The notes beneath the pieces are model-generated. The model was not told the origin of the DNA and did no database searches. It worked only from the letters and a program-made list of their open reading frames with translations. From positions 248,001-312,000 of the forward strand of contig NZ_BJKL01000002.1 in NCBI RefSeq assembly GCF_006538345.1: a stretch of 64,000 bases of DNA, given 5' to 3'. This document shows, piece by piece, positions 8,119 through 18,538 of the stretch. A program made the translations under genes and the position numbers. Each line of letters opens with the position of its first letter. The stretch's first letter is position 1. The stretch comes from Alteromonas sp. KUL49. Lineage in GTDB: Bacteria > Pseudomonadota > Gammaproteobacteria > Enterobacterales > Alteromonadaceae.

Positions 8119-8925
8119 TTAATGGGGGGGTGCCTTTACACGTTCGAGTAACTTGTGCACATGTACTACTGGTATGGCATAACTGATTCCGGTGGGTGTG
8201 CTTATTGCTGATTCTTTTCCAGCAACCACGAATACCTTGTTAATTACTCCAACAATTTCTCCGGTCTCGGGCCGATAAATAGGACTGCCAGAGTTACCAG
8301 GATATGCTGTTGCGTCTAACTGATAAATTAAATCTGGATTCTCCAATCGAGATAACATATCAGCAGTAAGGCGCTGGGTTTGTGTCGTTGGTATAGCATC
8401 CGGTGAAACCGACGCTATGTATCCACGATGGGTTGACGCATATAGTCCTAGTACTGCACCTAAAGGATAACCAGTAAGGGCAATCTCTGTGCCAGCGGGC
8501 AAAAGGTCTCGTTGAGCTAAATTTGCACTCGGCAGCGGTTCCTGAATACGCAACAATGCTAAATCATGCTGTGGATCGATTGCCTCAATGGTGGCTTTTA
8601 ACGTTTTTACTGATTTTCCCTGTCCATGGAGCACCACATAGTGTTCAACCACAGTAGGATCCAACAACTCATCTACCACATGGTGATTGGTGACTACCCA
8701 TCGACCATCATCAATAACAAATCCAGTTCCTCTCATCTGGCTACCAGATTGTTTCAATGGGCTATACAAACCGATAGCAACCACGGATGAAGAAACTTGC
8801 TCAACGGTTTGTACAAAATTGTAACTATGCGCTAATGACTTAGTGGTAAACCCACAAAAAACAGCAACGAACAGAAAAAGAGTGGTTCGTAATGCAAGAT
8901 GAAATCGAGCCAATTCAATACGCAT
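8119..8925 (-). CDS. Trypsin-like serine protease, exported
   Basis: A 268-aa chymotrypsin-fold (S1/DegP-like) protease without a PDZ domain. A signal peptide spans residues 1-32 (hydrophobic TTLFLFVAVFCGF, then SLA). Catalytic residues are visible: His82 in VVTNHHVV, Asp121 in PQHDLALLRI and Ser212 in YPGNSGSPIY. It should act in the periplasm or be secreted. It lies upstream of and on the same strand as the Tat-protein operon, but 200 bases away with a separate candidate promoter between, so joint transcription is uncertain. Processing of the exported neighbour is a possible role, not shown. Single-domain members of this type are also common stand-alone stress proteases. Confidence 0.85.
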   Translation of the reverse strand: MRIELARFHLALRTTLFLFVAVFCGFTTKSLAHSYNFVQTVEQVSSSVVAIGLYSPLKQSGSQMRGTGFVIDDGRWVVTNHHVVDELLDPTVVEHYVVLHGQGKSVKTLKATIEAIDPQHDLALLRIQEPLPSANLAQRDLLPAGTEIALTGYPLGAVLGLYASTHRGYIASVSPDAIPTTQTQRLTADMLSRLENPDLIYQLDATAYPGNSGSPIYRPETGEIVGVINKVFVVAGKESAISTPTGISYAIPVVHVHKLLERVKAPPH

Positions 8926-9024
8926 GAAGCTTTGTCCTTACACGGAAAAATGCCGTAATAGGAAGAAGTGATAAGGTTAATTCTAAAGTGCATCATGTTA
9001 ATCATCAACAAACATAGTAAGCCG

Positions 9025-9041
9025 TGATACTGTACGTATCA
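9025..9041. promoter_or_regulatory. Short palindrome upstream of the ElyC/YdcF-like gene
   Basis: TGATAC and GTATCA form six-base arms around TGTAC, about 25 bases upstream of the start at 9066, in the region between divergent genes. It is a possible operator; no regulator is evident. Confidence 0.3.
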
Positions 9042-9065
9042 GAAAATCAAGGATCTACGTGATTG

Positions 9066-9821
9066 ATGGATATTGTAAAATTTATCGTAATCTCGCTAAC
9101 TTCGCCCATCGTGCTGTGCTTTTTATTGTGCGTCGTAGGACTTCTGTGCGGTTTTGCAGGTAGTGTAAAACTCAAAAAGACGATGATGACACTCTCGCTG
9201 TGTTGGCTGGCGCTATGTTCCCAACCTTACTTTAGCGATTTGTTACTGTACCCCCTTGAACATAAATTTCCCCAACCAACGCTTGATACCAAAACAGACT
9301 ATATACACGTGCTTGGCTGTTACTATGATACCGCGGGAGCGATGACCGAAATTAGTCGTTGGTCTGAATGCTCTTTACAAAGAAACATCGAAGCATTTCG
9401 TATTTACCAAAATACAGGTAGTAAAATCATAGTCACGGGAGGCAACTTTTTATCGGATAAAGAGGTCAATTATGCAGAGCGTGCTGCTGATTTTTTGTAC
9501 TCTCTGGGAGTTAACCCTAGTGACGTCGTGATTATCTCGGAAGGTAAAACAACGTCTGAAGAAATAGAACGCATTTTAACAAGGTTTCCACATGCAACTT
9601 TGGGTGCAGTTTCTTCGGCAACCCACTTAACTCGACTCAAGATGATGTACCAACAGCATGCTTCCCCGGTAGTACTTTTCCCTGTTGACTACACAAGCAC
9701 TGGTGAGCTCGTCCCCTCGCTGAAACTGCCTTCAACATCAGCATTAATCGGTGTTCAAAAGGCACTTTACGAATACCTGGCCATCGCAAAGTACAAACTA
9801 ATTACTGTTAGAGAGAGTTAG
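9066..9821 (+). CDS. YdcF/ElyC-like (DUF218) membrane protein
   Basis: About 251 aa. Two hydrophobic segments at residues 1-60 are followed by a DUF218 domain: YIHVLGCYY, SKIIVTGGNF, then DVVIISEGKTTSEEI and LGAVSSATHLTRLKMMY. E. coli ElyC and SanA of this fold affect cell-envelope polysaccharide and peptidoglycan synthesis by a mechanism tied to lipid carriers. ATG 9066 is chosen (AAGGA at 9049-9053); TTG 9063 also fits. The next gene starts two bases after the stop. Position at the edge of the polysaccharide locus fits an envelope role, but the biochemical activity is unknown. Confidence 0.8.
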   Translation: MDIVKFIVISLTSPIVLCFLLCVVGLLCGFAGSVKLKKTMMTLSLCWLALCSQPYFSDLLLYPLEHKFPQPTLDTKTDYIHVLGCYYDTAGAMTEISRWSECSLQRNIEAFRIYQNTGSKIIVTGGNFLSDKEVNYAERAADFLYSLGVNPSDVVIISEGKTTSEEIERILTRFPHATLGAVSSATHLTRLKMMYQQHASPVVLFPVDYTSTGELVPSLKLPSTSALIGVQKALYEYLAIAKYKLITVRES

Positions 9822-9822
9822 C

Positions 9823-10960
9823 GTGACCACTCAGAACTGTCTTTCTGCGCCACATCAACATATGGCGATTAAAAGCCGCCAAGTAGACGGCTCTTTTGAA
9901 TTAAAAATGCTTTACGACGCGATGAATATGCAAGTATCAGAGTGTAATCCATTTCTTAATTATCATTGGCAGCAGAGTTGGGTAAGCACCCTAGCACGTC
10001 CGATCACGCTTTTAGAGTTCTGGCTAGATGAGACACTTGTTGGATTTGCGTTTTTGGGTGTAGTAGAGAATTCGCGCTTTTCATCTATCAAGAGAGTGCT
10101 ACTTAATCAAACCGGTAAGCATCGCTACGACCAAGTATGGATCGAATTTAACGACATTATTTGTCATGACGAACACAAAGAACGATGCGCATCACTGCTT
10201 TTGACTTATGTTTTTGAGCAAAATAGCTACTTTAGGTTTGAAGCGTCGTATCTTAGTGAAACAACTCACTGGCGCAATGCCGCATTAGCCTTGGGTTTAA
10301 CCTTTGACGAGTCTCACGTTCCTAGCTTTGAGCACGTCTTTAGTGAAAACAGTATTGAGAGTGCATTCTCTTCCAATACCCGCAGTCAAATCAGAAGAGC
10401 AATTAAAAAACGTCACCAGTGAATTTGGCGAGCTATCTATTTCCGCAGCAGTTGACAGTGAATTAGTTAATGACTTTCACGCACTGGGCGCTCTGCATAT
10501 TTCACAATGGGGAGAAACCCCCGAAGGCAGCGGGTTTCAAAACCCTGCATTTGTGAAGCATCATGAAACAATACTCAATCTCGCGCCTTCCAGCGTAGAA
10601 ATCCTCCAAGTTCGTGCAGGTGATACGCTCGTTGCTTATGGTTATTATCTAATACACAATCGAAGGGCCTATTTTTATTGTTCTGGCATCAATTTCGATA
10701 TTGCGACTAACTCAATAAAACCCGGTTACCTATTACACTATCTGGCCATGTGTCACTTCTCGGAGCAAGGTTTGCTCTCCTATGATTTTCTAGGGGGGGA
10801 CTATCGATACAAGAAAAGCTTGAGCAACCACAATTACGACTTTACGACAATGACGTTTTTCAGCTCGAGTCCCGTGGCAAAAGTATTAGAAGCGGCTAAC
10901 AGAGTGATCAAGAAGTGCACTAATCTGATGGTATCTTCTCATCAAAACGAGAGCGTATAA
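9823..10960 (+). pseudogene. GNAT-type acyltransferase (BioF2/CelD-like), split by a frameshift
   Basis: Two overlapping frames make one protein of about 378 aa. The first (GTG 9823 to 10422) ends in SNTRSQIRRAIKK, the usual beginning of the second acyltransferase half in this family; the second frame continues with NVTSEFGELSISAAVDSE, then KPGYLLHYLAMCHFSEQ and YDFLGGDYRYKKSLS. Removing one base from the A6 run at 10405-10410 joins them. Members transfer acyl or aminoacyl groups and are common in exopolysaccharide loci. The A6 is read AAA AAA, which does not fit a -1 slippery site, so a sequencing error or true mutation is more likely than programmed shifting. The last 41 bases overlap the convergent gene. 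Confidence 0.8.
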
Positions 10961-11522
10961 CTTTCGCAGGGTTCCCCGCTACGATAACATTGGCAGGAAT
11001 ATCATTGATAACCACTGCACCTGCGGCAACAATGCTTCCCTCCCCTACATTTGCCATAATCAAAGCAGTATTACCAACCCAACAATTATCGCCTATTGAA
11101 ACTTTGGTAAAGGCACCGCCTTGGGATTTAATTGGCGTATTAGGATCAGAAAAATTGTGCTGACCTTTGCCACTCATGATATGGACTCCGCTACCAAGTA
11201 GCGTATTTTCTCCGATAGTACATTTACCGATATTACATTGAGGACCAATGTATACCCCTTTTTGAATCTCAGTATCTTGCTGAGAAAAAAGCGTACCAAA
11301 GCCGACAATTGCATCTGCAGAACAATGTGTTAACGCGAAACGATAAAAACCAGAACGCAAGTAGCTTCCCGCTTTTCCCGGTAATAAACTTAAAAACTGA
11401 CTAAACGTTGCCAGCATCGAATCTTTATTAAACGCAACCGAGAACAATTTATAAAGAATGGTGAATGGCAACATCACAATAGCGAACACAGAGAACAGCA
11501 CAACTTTGAGCATCGTTTTCAT
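10920..11522 (-). CDS. Hexapeptide-repeat acyltransferase
   Basis: A 200-aa protein with a hydrophobic N-terminal segment (about 6-26) and a left-handed beta-helix from about residue 75 (IVGFGTLF, YIGPQCNIGKCTIGENTLLG, VSIGDNCWVGNTALIMANV, ending NVIVAGNPAKVIR). This fits the LacA/NodL/colanic-acid type O-acetyltransferases that decorate sugars with acetyl-CoA. Its start overlaps the stop of the upstream glycosyltransferase gene (TGATG), so they are co-translated. Role inferred: acetylation of the exopolysaccharide repeat unit. Its 3' end overlaps the convergent GNAT gene by 41 bases. Confidence 0.85.
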   Translation of the reverse strand: MKTMLKVVLFSVFAIVMLPFTILYKLFSVAFNKDSMLATFSQFLSLLPGKAGSYLRSGFYRFALTHCSADAIVGFGTLFSQQDTEIQKGVYIGPQCNIGKCTIGENTLLGSGVHIMSGKGQHNFSDPNTPIKSQGGAFTKVSIGDNCWVGNTALIMANVGEGSIVAAGAVVINDIPANVIVAGNPAKVIRSRFDEKIPSD

Positions 11523-12730
11523 CAGTTATTCAAAGCCTCTTCTAACGGTAACAGTTGGTTCTCCCAACTATAAGATGCCGACAAAGCATTTAGTGCTGCT
11601 TGCCCTTTTTCTATTCCAGCGACTCGGTCTTCCATTGTTTGGATACAAGCCTCGATGAAGCTCTGGGTGTCATCCACGATCCACATGGTCGTTGGGCCTG
11701 CAAATGAAATTCCCTCTGCCCCCATTGACGTAGTCACAATGGGTAGGGCGCATGCAGCGGCTTGAAGTACTTTGTTTTGTACCCCCCTAGCAAGGCGAAA
11801 TGGTGCCACAAAAGCGGTCGCTTGATGAAAATAGGGTAGAATGTCATCAACGAAACCTGTTACTTCTATATTGGGGTCGTTATCACCCAAGGTTTGAATT
11901 TCTTGAGTTGGGTTCATACCCGCAATGGTAAACTTTGCGTCAGGATACCTAAGTTTTATTGCCGACCAACAATGCTCTACAAACCAAACAACAGCGTCTA
12001 TGTTAGGTTTGTAGTCCATTACGCCAGTAAACAGATAACGAGGCGATTGAGCGTCATTGGTGCTGTCAGGTGGATAAAATGAAGAAAAATCTAAACCATT
12101 CCCCAAAACGGTAACTTTTTTTGCCCGTGAAACTTGAGTGTTAAACAACTTAACCTCTTCCTCTGCAATGAGAAAGGTAGCTTCAAACTCCTCGCAAGCC
12201 CGTCTTTCTAAATATCTAATGCCCACACTTTCTCGTTTGTACACCCAATTCATTGGCCAACGAGAGTTGTCGCAATACTGAAGCCATTTATCTGAGTCGA
12301 CATCCATCATATCCATAAATAATCGACATTGTCTTCTCTCATAGGCAACAGAGTTAAAAACATAGTATCCAAGACTAGACGCAGAAAGAAACATTACATC
12401 AAAACGCCCACTCAGACTCTCATCGATGTAACGTTGCAGTGAGGGACTATAAAACGCGCCCACACTGATGGGTTGTTGATTTAACAATGCCCATGCGTAC
12501 TGAACTGGCTTGCTGCGAGTTCGAAAAGGAATAACTTCGATACCACAAACTTCTGCTAGTGCTTTTGCATTATCGCTTTCGGCATCACCGTCACACAATG
12601 ACAGCACGGTCACGTTATGCCCTAGTGCCAGTAGCCGCTCAATTTGGTGGAACGTCCTTAGTTTCTCTCCCTTATTCGGGGGATAAGGCACACGTTGAGA
12701 TACCACACAAATAGTTAACTTCTTCGCCAT
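11522..12730 (-). CDS. Glycosyltransferase, XrtA-associated family (GT4 fold)
   Basis: 402 aa with the GT-B layout: N-terminal VSQRVPYPPNKGEKLRTFHQ (10-29), typical of the exosortase-A-associated sugar transferase I remember as stp1, and a C-terminal donor-binding region YLFTGVMDYKPNIDAVVWFV, then VAPFRLARGVQNKVLQAAAC with the E/Q-containing nucleotide-sugar site. It would add one sugar to the lipid-linked repeat unit at the cytoplasmic membrane. The two-gene minus operon with the acyltransferase is flanked by plus-strand genes on both sides. Donor and acceptor unknown. Confidence 0.85.
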   Translation of the reverse strand: MAKKLTICVVSQRVPYPPNKGEKLRTFHQIERLLALGHNVTVLSLCDGDAESDNAKALAEVCGIEVIPFRTRSKPVQYAWALLNQQPISVGAFYSPSLQRYIDESLSGRFDVMFLSASSLGYYVFNSVAYERRQCRLFMDMMDVDSDKWLQYCDNSRWPMNWVYKRESVGIRYLERRACEEFEATFLIAEEEVKLFNTQVSRAKKVTVLGNGLDFSSFYPPDSTNDAQSPRYLFTGVMDYKPNIDAVVWFVEHCWSAIKLRYPDAKFTIAGMNPTQEIQTLGDNDPNIEVTGFVDDILPYFHQATAFVAPFRLARGVQNKVLQAAACALPIVTTSMGAEGISFAGPTTMWIVDDTQSFIEACIQTMEDRVAGIEKGQAALNALSASYSWENQLLPLEEALNN

Positions 12731-12888
12731 TCAAGCCTTCAAATAAAAACACAATGTCATGTATGCCCATCATAGTAATGTAAATGCCTTTTCATCGTCA
12801 AAATACATTGCGTCATGGGATTTTTAATGAATACATTGGTTTAGTTTCAAAAGTCAGTTAAAGTAATCCTGCGTCCTCGCTATCACGG

Positions 12889-15444
12889 ATGAAGTACAAG
12901 AGCCCATCGATGTCGTCTACGTTTTTTTCACTAACAAACCCAGATCACAATCAAGACAAGATCTGCTTTTTTCGTATTGGGCTGCCGTTTCCCAAGGGTG
13001 TTTTGTCAGCCACCTCTGACGTGTGTTTGAAAGACAGGAATACTGTGTTAGCTGATATCGGCTATGAAGTCATTCAGCTTTGGGAAGACGGTTCCGTTAA
13101 ATGGCTATCCGTTTTTGGCTTACACCAATTAGAAGCAAACGCTACTCACAAAATATCTGTGAGTGAAATTAGCTCAGAGTTGGTCCCCTTGTCTGTGCCC
13201 GTTAAAGTTGACGACGAGAGTCTGAGAATCGAGCTTAATGACGGCGCACGCATAGCGTTTTCTACGAATAGATTTTGCGACATCTCAATCAGAGAGTTTG
13301 AAAGCAAATTCTGTATCAATAATGTCTCTGACCTAGTTCATCAAAAAATAAATACCTCTCACAAGTTGTTTCAGAGCAACGGCGTGTTTAGTGCAGTAGT
13401 CATCGAACAGACAGCGAACGTCAAATTTGAAGGTAAAACTTTAGAACTCACACAAAAATCCACGGTCTTTTTGTCGGATGGGACCATCAAAACCGAATTT
13501 ACGTTTAACAATCCATCAGCCGCATTGCACCCGAACGGACAATGGGACCTTGGCGATCCAAACTCGCTGCTCGTTTCTGAGATCGGTATCTCGATAAATA
13601 AACCAGCGAGCACTATCAAAACGTCAGTTATTAACGACAACGGCCAAGCGGTACTTTCTGAAATTTCAGACTTTACCACATGTTCTGTTGTTCAACTTGC
13701 CAGCGGTGAGAAAAACTATGATTGCGCTAACCATGTGGACGCGTCAGGCAATGTTCCACAGGTTTTTAATGGTTATCAGATAGCGCGAGACAATAATCAA
13801 ACAGCTAAAGGCAAACAGTGTACGCCAACTGTTTTACTCTCGGGTCAACACTCCAAAATTACACTCTTCGTTAGCGTAGATAAGTTCTGGCAAAAATTCC
13901 CGTCCGCTATACGAGTTGATTCCAAGCATTCAACATTCAGTTTACTGGGTGCTGTTGGCGCTTCGAAAGTCGAGTTGCAGCCCGGTGAGCAAAGCTCCCG
14001 TTCAATTTTCATTTCGCCAACGGATGTAGTTGAAGCACACGTGACTTTGTGCAAGCAGTCTGTCATAACATCGAATGCCATTCCTTTTTTACCGAGAGAA
14101 GAATGCACTGACGCATTCAATGAAATGATTTCTCAAGGAATCACAGGCGAACACTCATTTTTCTATAAACGAATTGCAATCGATGAATTTGGTTGGCGAC
14201 ACTTTGGTGAACTTTACGCCGACCATGAAAAGGCACTCCAGCCAGAGACTGAGCACTTTGTTTCTCACTATAACAACCAGTATGACCCTATCCAAGGTAT
14301 GCTCTATCAGTGGATTGTTTCAGGGGATCAGCGATGGTTTGAGCTTGCCGACGATCTCGCCAAGCATGTCAGTGACATCGATATTTACCATACCCAAGAG
14401 GATAAACCTGAATATTCTGGGGGATTGTTTTGGCATACCGACCACTATGTTCAAGCTTACCGAGCTACACATCGAACCTATTCGTCTGATCAGCCATCGA
14501 ATGTCTATGATGATCATGCCGGTGGTGGAGGCCCGGGTGGGCAACACTGCTACACCACAGGTTTACTCTTACACTACTTGCTAACTGGTTATGTTCCATC
14601 GAGAGATTCAGTGGTATCTCAGAGCAATTGGATTTCAAACTATTACGAAGGTGACAACACTCTACTATTTGCGCTTTTAGCCTACAAAACGCAGGTACTC
14701 AAGGGCTAAAAACGTAAAACAGGAAAGTACCCACTCGACAGAGGTACAGGTAATTATATAAACGCATTACTCGATAAGTTTGAAATCACTGGCGATTCCA
14801 CCATAATCCAGCAATGTGAGCATATTATTAAAAATACCGTATCGCCAACTGATAATTTGGTCATGAGACACTTCGAGAATGTCGAGGCAACCTGGTTTTA
14901 TACGGTTTTCTTACAAGCAATGTGTAAATATATTGCTGTGAAAGAACGCCAAAACAGCAATGACACAAACTATCATTACGCAGTTGCAGCACTAATTCAC
15001 TATGCAAAGTGGATGGCTGAAAATGAATACGCCTATCTAGATAAACCAGACATTCTAGAATTTCCCAACCAAACTTGGTCAGGTCAAGACATCAGGAAAC
15101 TCTGTGTACTCAACTTTGCTAGAGCTTATGTTACCGAAGAGTTGCTCGACACCTTTGATAGAAAGCTTGAATCACTAGAACAAAAAATTATTGATAGACT
15201 GAGTGCAAGTGATGAAGCTAAAACTACACGGTTATTGTGTTTAATGATGCAAAATATCAACTATGCTACTTATCGATATGTACCAATACCCAAAGTAAAT
15301 AAGGGCAATATTTCTGTTAATTCAGATAAAAAAACGCTTTTATCTCTGGTAACAAAAACGCTAGCTTCATTTTCAATAGGCAGAGAGAGAAGACAACTGG
15401 TCAAGCGCTTTCCACAACTACAAAAATGGCTGGGTCAACCATGA
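12889..15444 (+). pseudogene. Large polysaccharide-lyase-like protein interrupted by an in-frame stop
   Basis: One frame runs from ATG 12889 to 15444 with a single TAA at 14707-14709. Before it, 606 residues include FFRIGLPFPKGVL, LWEDGSVKWLSVFG and VYDDHAGGGGPGGQHC. After it the same frame continues without a new start: KRKTGKYPLDRGTGNYINAL, then NVEATWFYTVFLQAMCKYI. PLDRGTGNY directly after the stop shows the two halves belong together (about 850 aa). The opening motifs recall the PcRGLX/YetA-like family of rhamnogalacturonan-lyase-related proteins with an alpha/alpha barrel; no signal peptide is obvious. Its job in the locus could be trimming or modifying the polymer. Family call tentative. 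The stop may be a real nonsense mutation or an error. Confidence 0.6.
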
Positions 15445-16409
15445 GTATAGCCGTTAGCTTTATTATACCTCACAAGGGACGAGAGGCGATGCTCATTGAT
15501 ACGCTCAGTAGTATATGTGAGCAAGATTTTAGTGAGGGCGGTATTGAAGTTATTGTTGTTAGTCAAAACCAATCCATCTCCTCGACACTAGAGGCGTTTA
15601 AAGAGCGACTGCAGCTCACCGTCATATTTAACCAAGACCGAAACACCATATCGCACTCTAGAAATTTAGGTGCACAGGCAGCATCGGGTGAGTTTCTGGC
15701 ATTTTTAGATGCTGATATACATTTAGCCAATAACTGGACACAGACAGCGCTCAGTATTCTTCAAGGAAACAACGAGATTGCTCTAGTGAGCGCCATGCAA
15801 ATCAACAGTAAAGAAGCGCCACCACTTGAGCGTATTCGCACAGCCCTCAGTAATGCTGAACTAGACACAAACGTGGACTTTTTACCCGGTAGAAACTTGT
15901 TTTTACGCAAACAAACCTTTCACAGCGTAAATGGCTTCCCCGAACACCTCATGACATGCGAAGACTACTATTTCACTGACAGTGTCAGTAACCTCGGCTA
16001 CCTTTACTACACCTCTCAAACACATTATGTTCATATTGGTGAAGACAAGGCTTTTATACCCATGTTCAAAAAAGAGATATGGAGGGGCCAGTCGAATATA
16101 GCGTCAATACAGGGTCGGCGCATTGGTCTTAGGGAGTGGCCAAGCTTCATTGTGCCATTCATTATTACTTTTGGCTTTATATTCACGATAAGCAGCTTGG
16201 TTACACTGCCAACTAATTTATCGATGCTGTTAGGCCTGGTGACTACTTTACCTCTGGCCGCTTATACGTTTCGATTAAAAAAGCTCACCGGTAAAGACGT
16301 CAGCATATTACATTGCTTATGGTTTTATACTTTGTATTTTCCAGCGCGAACCATTGGGACATTATTAGGAGTAAGAGGCGCAGTATCCACTAGCTCTCAT
16401 AAAAATTAG
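15441..16409 (+). CDS. Glycosyltransferase family 2
   Basis: 322 aa from ATG 15441, which overlaps the previous stop by four bases (ATGA). The GT-A fold is clear: VSFIIPHKGREAMLIDTLSS at the N terminus, the SHSRNLGAQAASGEFLAFLD segment with the DAD metal site (LDADIHL), and EDYYFTD as the catalytic acidic region. Two hydrophobic segments at about 240-285 anchor it to the membrane. It would extend the repeat unit. It is followed one base later by another glycosyltransferase gene. Confidence 0.88.
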   Translation: MSIAVSFIIPHKGREAMLIDTLSSICEQDFSEGGIEVIVVSQNQSISSTLEAFKERLQLTVIFNQDRNTISHSRNLGAQAASGEFLAFLDADIHLANNWTQTALSILQGNNEIALVSAMQINSKEAPPLERIRTALSNAELDTNVDFLPGRNLFLRKQTFHSVNGFPEHLMTCEDYYFTDSVSNLGYLYYTSQTHYVHIGEDKAFIPMFKKEIWRGQSNIASIQGRRIGLREWPSFIVPFIITFGFIFTISSLVTLPTNLSMLLGLVTTLPLAAYTFRLKKLTGKDVSILHCLWFYTLYFPARTIGTLLGVRGAVSTSSHKN

Positions 16410-16410
16410 A

Positions 16411-17516
16411 ATGAAAATATTACAGTTTATTTGCTCGACGGGTTTTTATGGTGCGGAGCGCTGGGTCCTAGCATTATCCAAACACCTCCCCTCAACAGTA
16501 GAAAGTGAATTAGTGGTTACTCTTGAGCCAGGTACAGAAGATCTGGAACTTGTGAAACAGTTTCACCCCATAGGAAAGACACATCAAGTGCCTATGAAAA
16601 GCAGGTTTGATCTTGGTGCGGTAGATAAGTTAGCACAGCTGATTAGGCAAAATAACATCGATATCATCCATACACACGGATACAAGTCTGACATCCTCGG
16701 TGTGATGGCTGCAAGAAAAGCGGGAATACCTTGTGTAGTGACCCCACACGGCTTTGAAAACGCGGCTGATTTTAAGCTGCGCTTCTTTATTTGGTTGGGT
16801 TGTCAGGCGATGCGCTTTGCCGACAAAGTAGTTCCATTATCGCGCCAGCTCATGAAAGATGTTAAACGCTTCAAAATAGCACCCGAAAAATTGGAGTATA
16901 TTCAAAATGGGGTGGACCTTTCGGAAGTTGAGGCAGTTCGACTGACTAAAACTTCGGGTGATGCAAAGCAAAAGAACAAATTGGGTTTGTTGGTCAAATG
17001 ATTAGCCGTAAAAATATTACTGCGCTACTTGATTGCTTTGACAACCTTTATAAAAAACGACAAGACGTTGAGCTCGTTTTGCTTGGCGATGGAGAGGATC
17101 GTCCGTCGCTGGAAACTTACGCAGCAACACTTCCAAGTAAAGACGCGATTAAATTTCTTGGATTTCGCAATGATCGATTACAACTGCTGCGAGACTTTGA
17201 TATTTTTGTAATGAGTTCAACCTTAGAGGGAATTCCACGATGCTTGATGGAAGCATGTGCAATGGAGATACCTGTGTCGGCCTATGATATAGCAGGTGTT
17301 GACCAACTCATTACACATAAAGAGTCAGGCTTGCTCGCTCCTCTTCACGATAAAGCTCAACTGTTAGCTGATTGGGAAACGATACTCGACGACCCAGAAT
17401 ATGCGCAAACACTCGCAACCAATGCGAAAGACTATGTAGAGCAAAATTTTTCGGCAAAACGCATGGCTGAGGAATATATGTCGCTATTTGAATCATTGTG
17501 TAAAGAGAATCGTTGA
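16411..17516 (+). pseudogene. Glycosyltransferase family 4, split by a frameshift
   Basis: Frame one (16411-17001) gives the N-terminal GT-B half (ICSTGFYGAERWVLALSKHL, THGYKSDILGVMAARKAGIP, VPLSRQLMKDV, IQNGVDL). The second frame (to 17516) gives the donor half (MISRKNITALLDCF, LVLLGDGEDRP, FVMSSTLEGIPRCLMEACAM). Adding one A to AAA at 16978-16980 restores NKIGFVGQMISRKN, the standard link between the halves, giving about 368 aa. It would transfer a sugar in repeat-unit assembly. The stop overlaps the deacetylase start (TGATG). The single missing base in an A run suggests a sequence error. Confidence 0.85.
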
Positions 17517-18538
17517 TGCAGAAAAAGGACGTACTATTTGTCTTGAGCATAGACACTGAAGAAGAATGGCTTTGGGATGAAGAGTTTCCTCAAGACGATT
17601 GCTCTGTGAAAAATATCACTAAACTTCCAGAGTTCAATGAGTTTTGTAAGTCACTGGGTATTCGTCCTACTTATTTTGTAGATTATGCCGTTGCGCAAGA
17701 TGAGCTTGGTCAAAAAGTACTGTCGCAGTTTGCTTCGGAAAAATCCGCCGAAATCGGAGCCCATTTGCATCCATGGTGTAACCCGCCATTTTTCGGCAAA
17801 ACTCGAGAAGCTGAGTCACATGTCATTAATTTGCCAAAGGAACAGGTAGAACAAAAACTTGATGCGCTAACCGACCTGATTCATCGAAACATAGGTGTGC
17901 GCCCAAAATCGTTCCGTAGTGGCCGTTGGGGAATTGACGGCAACACGTTAGAGCTGCTTGCATCAAGGGGATTTTCTGTCGATTCGAGTATTTATCCATT
18001 TTATCAAAACGACTTTTTCAGTTGTTTAGGTGCACCAACAGTACCCTATTGGCCAAGTTTTACCGACGCTTTATTACGAGGGAATCAACGTACACTTGCG
18101 GAAATTCCGATCACCGCGGGTTTTAGCGTATCCCGTTTCAATACTGCTGAAAAAATCCACGGAGCACTCTCAAAACCTCCTTTCAGCTGGTTCAAAATGG
18201 TGGGAGCACTGTGGCATACAAAGTTACTCCGTAAAATCTATCTCAGTCCAGAACTCACCAATAGTGCAAATATGAATACACTGGTAGATACCTGTTTGAA
18301 AAACAATCATCAGGTAATACATATGTATTTGCACAGCTCAAGTCTTATTGATGGTGCAACTGGATTATTGGATGTAGATGAAGCATGTGAACGCATCAAA
18401 AGTAGGATTGCTGCGGTTATCAAACACCTGGGAAAACAACGTAACATTAAGTTTTGCACCATTTCAGAGGCCGCGATAGCGTTGAAAAATGTGTCGTATT
18501 CCTGCGCATCTGATTGTTCGCCAGAGGTTTTATTGTGA
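17516..18538 (+). CDS. Polysaccharide deacetylase family protein (NodB-like)
   Basis: 340 aa from ATG 17516 (a TTG one codon earlier is also open). Features of the NodB-fold deacetylases are present in a divergent form: VLSIDTEEEW near the N terminus (metal and catalytic aspartate position), AEIGAHLHPWCNPP (metal histidines) and FRSGRWGIDGNTLELL. It probably removes acetyl groups from a sugar of the polysaccharide. There is no signal peptide, so it would act on cytoplasmic intermediates. Its stop overlaps the next start (GTGA). Confidence 0.8.
   Translation: MQKKDVLFVLSIDTEEEWLWDEEFPQDDCSVKNITKLPEFNEFCKSLGIRPTYFVDYAVAQDELGQKVLSQFASEKSAEIGAHLHPWCNPPFFGKTREAESHVINLPKEQVEQKLDALTDLIHRNIGVRPKSFRSGRWGIDGNTLELLASRGFSVDSSIYPFYQNDFFSCLGAPTVPYWPSFTDALLRGNQRTLAEIPITAGFSVSRFNTAEKIHGALSKPPFSWFKMVGALWHTKLLRKIYLSPELTNSANMNTLVDTCLKNNHQVIHMYLHSSSLIDGATGLLDVDEACERIKSRIAAVIKHLGKQRNIKFCTISEAAIALKNVSYSCASDCSPEVLL

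Noticed and set aside
10405..10411. Possible programmed -1 frameshift at AAAAAAC in the GNAT gene
   Set aside because: The run is read AAA AAA C, not A AAA AAC, and the needed shift is +1; the run is also short for slippage.
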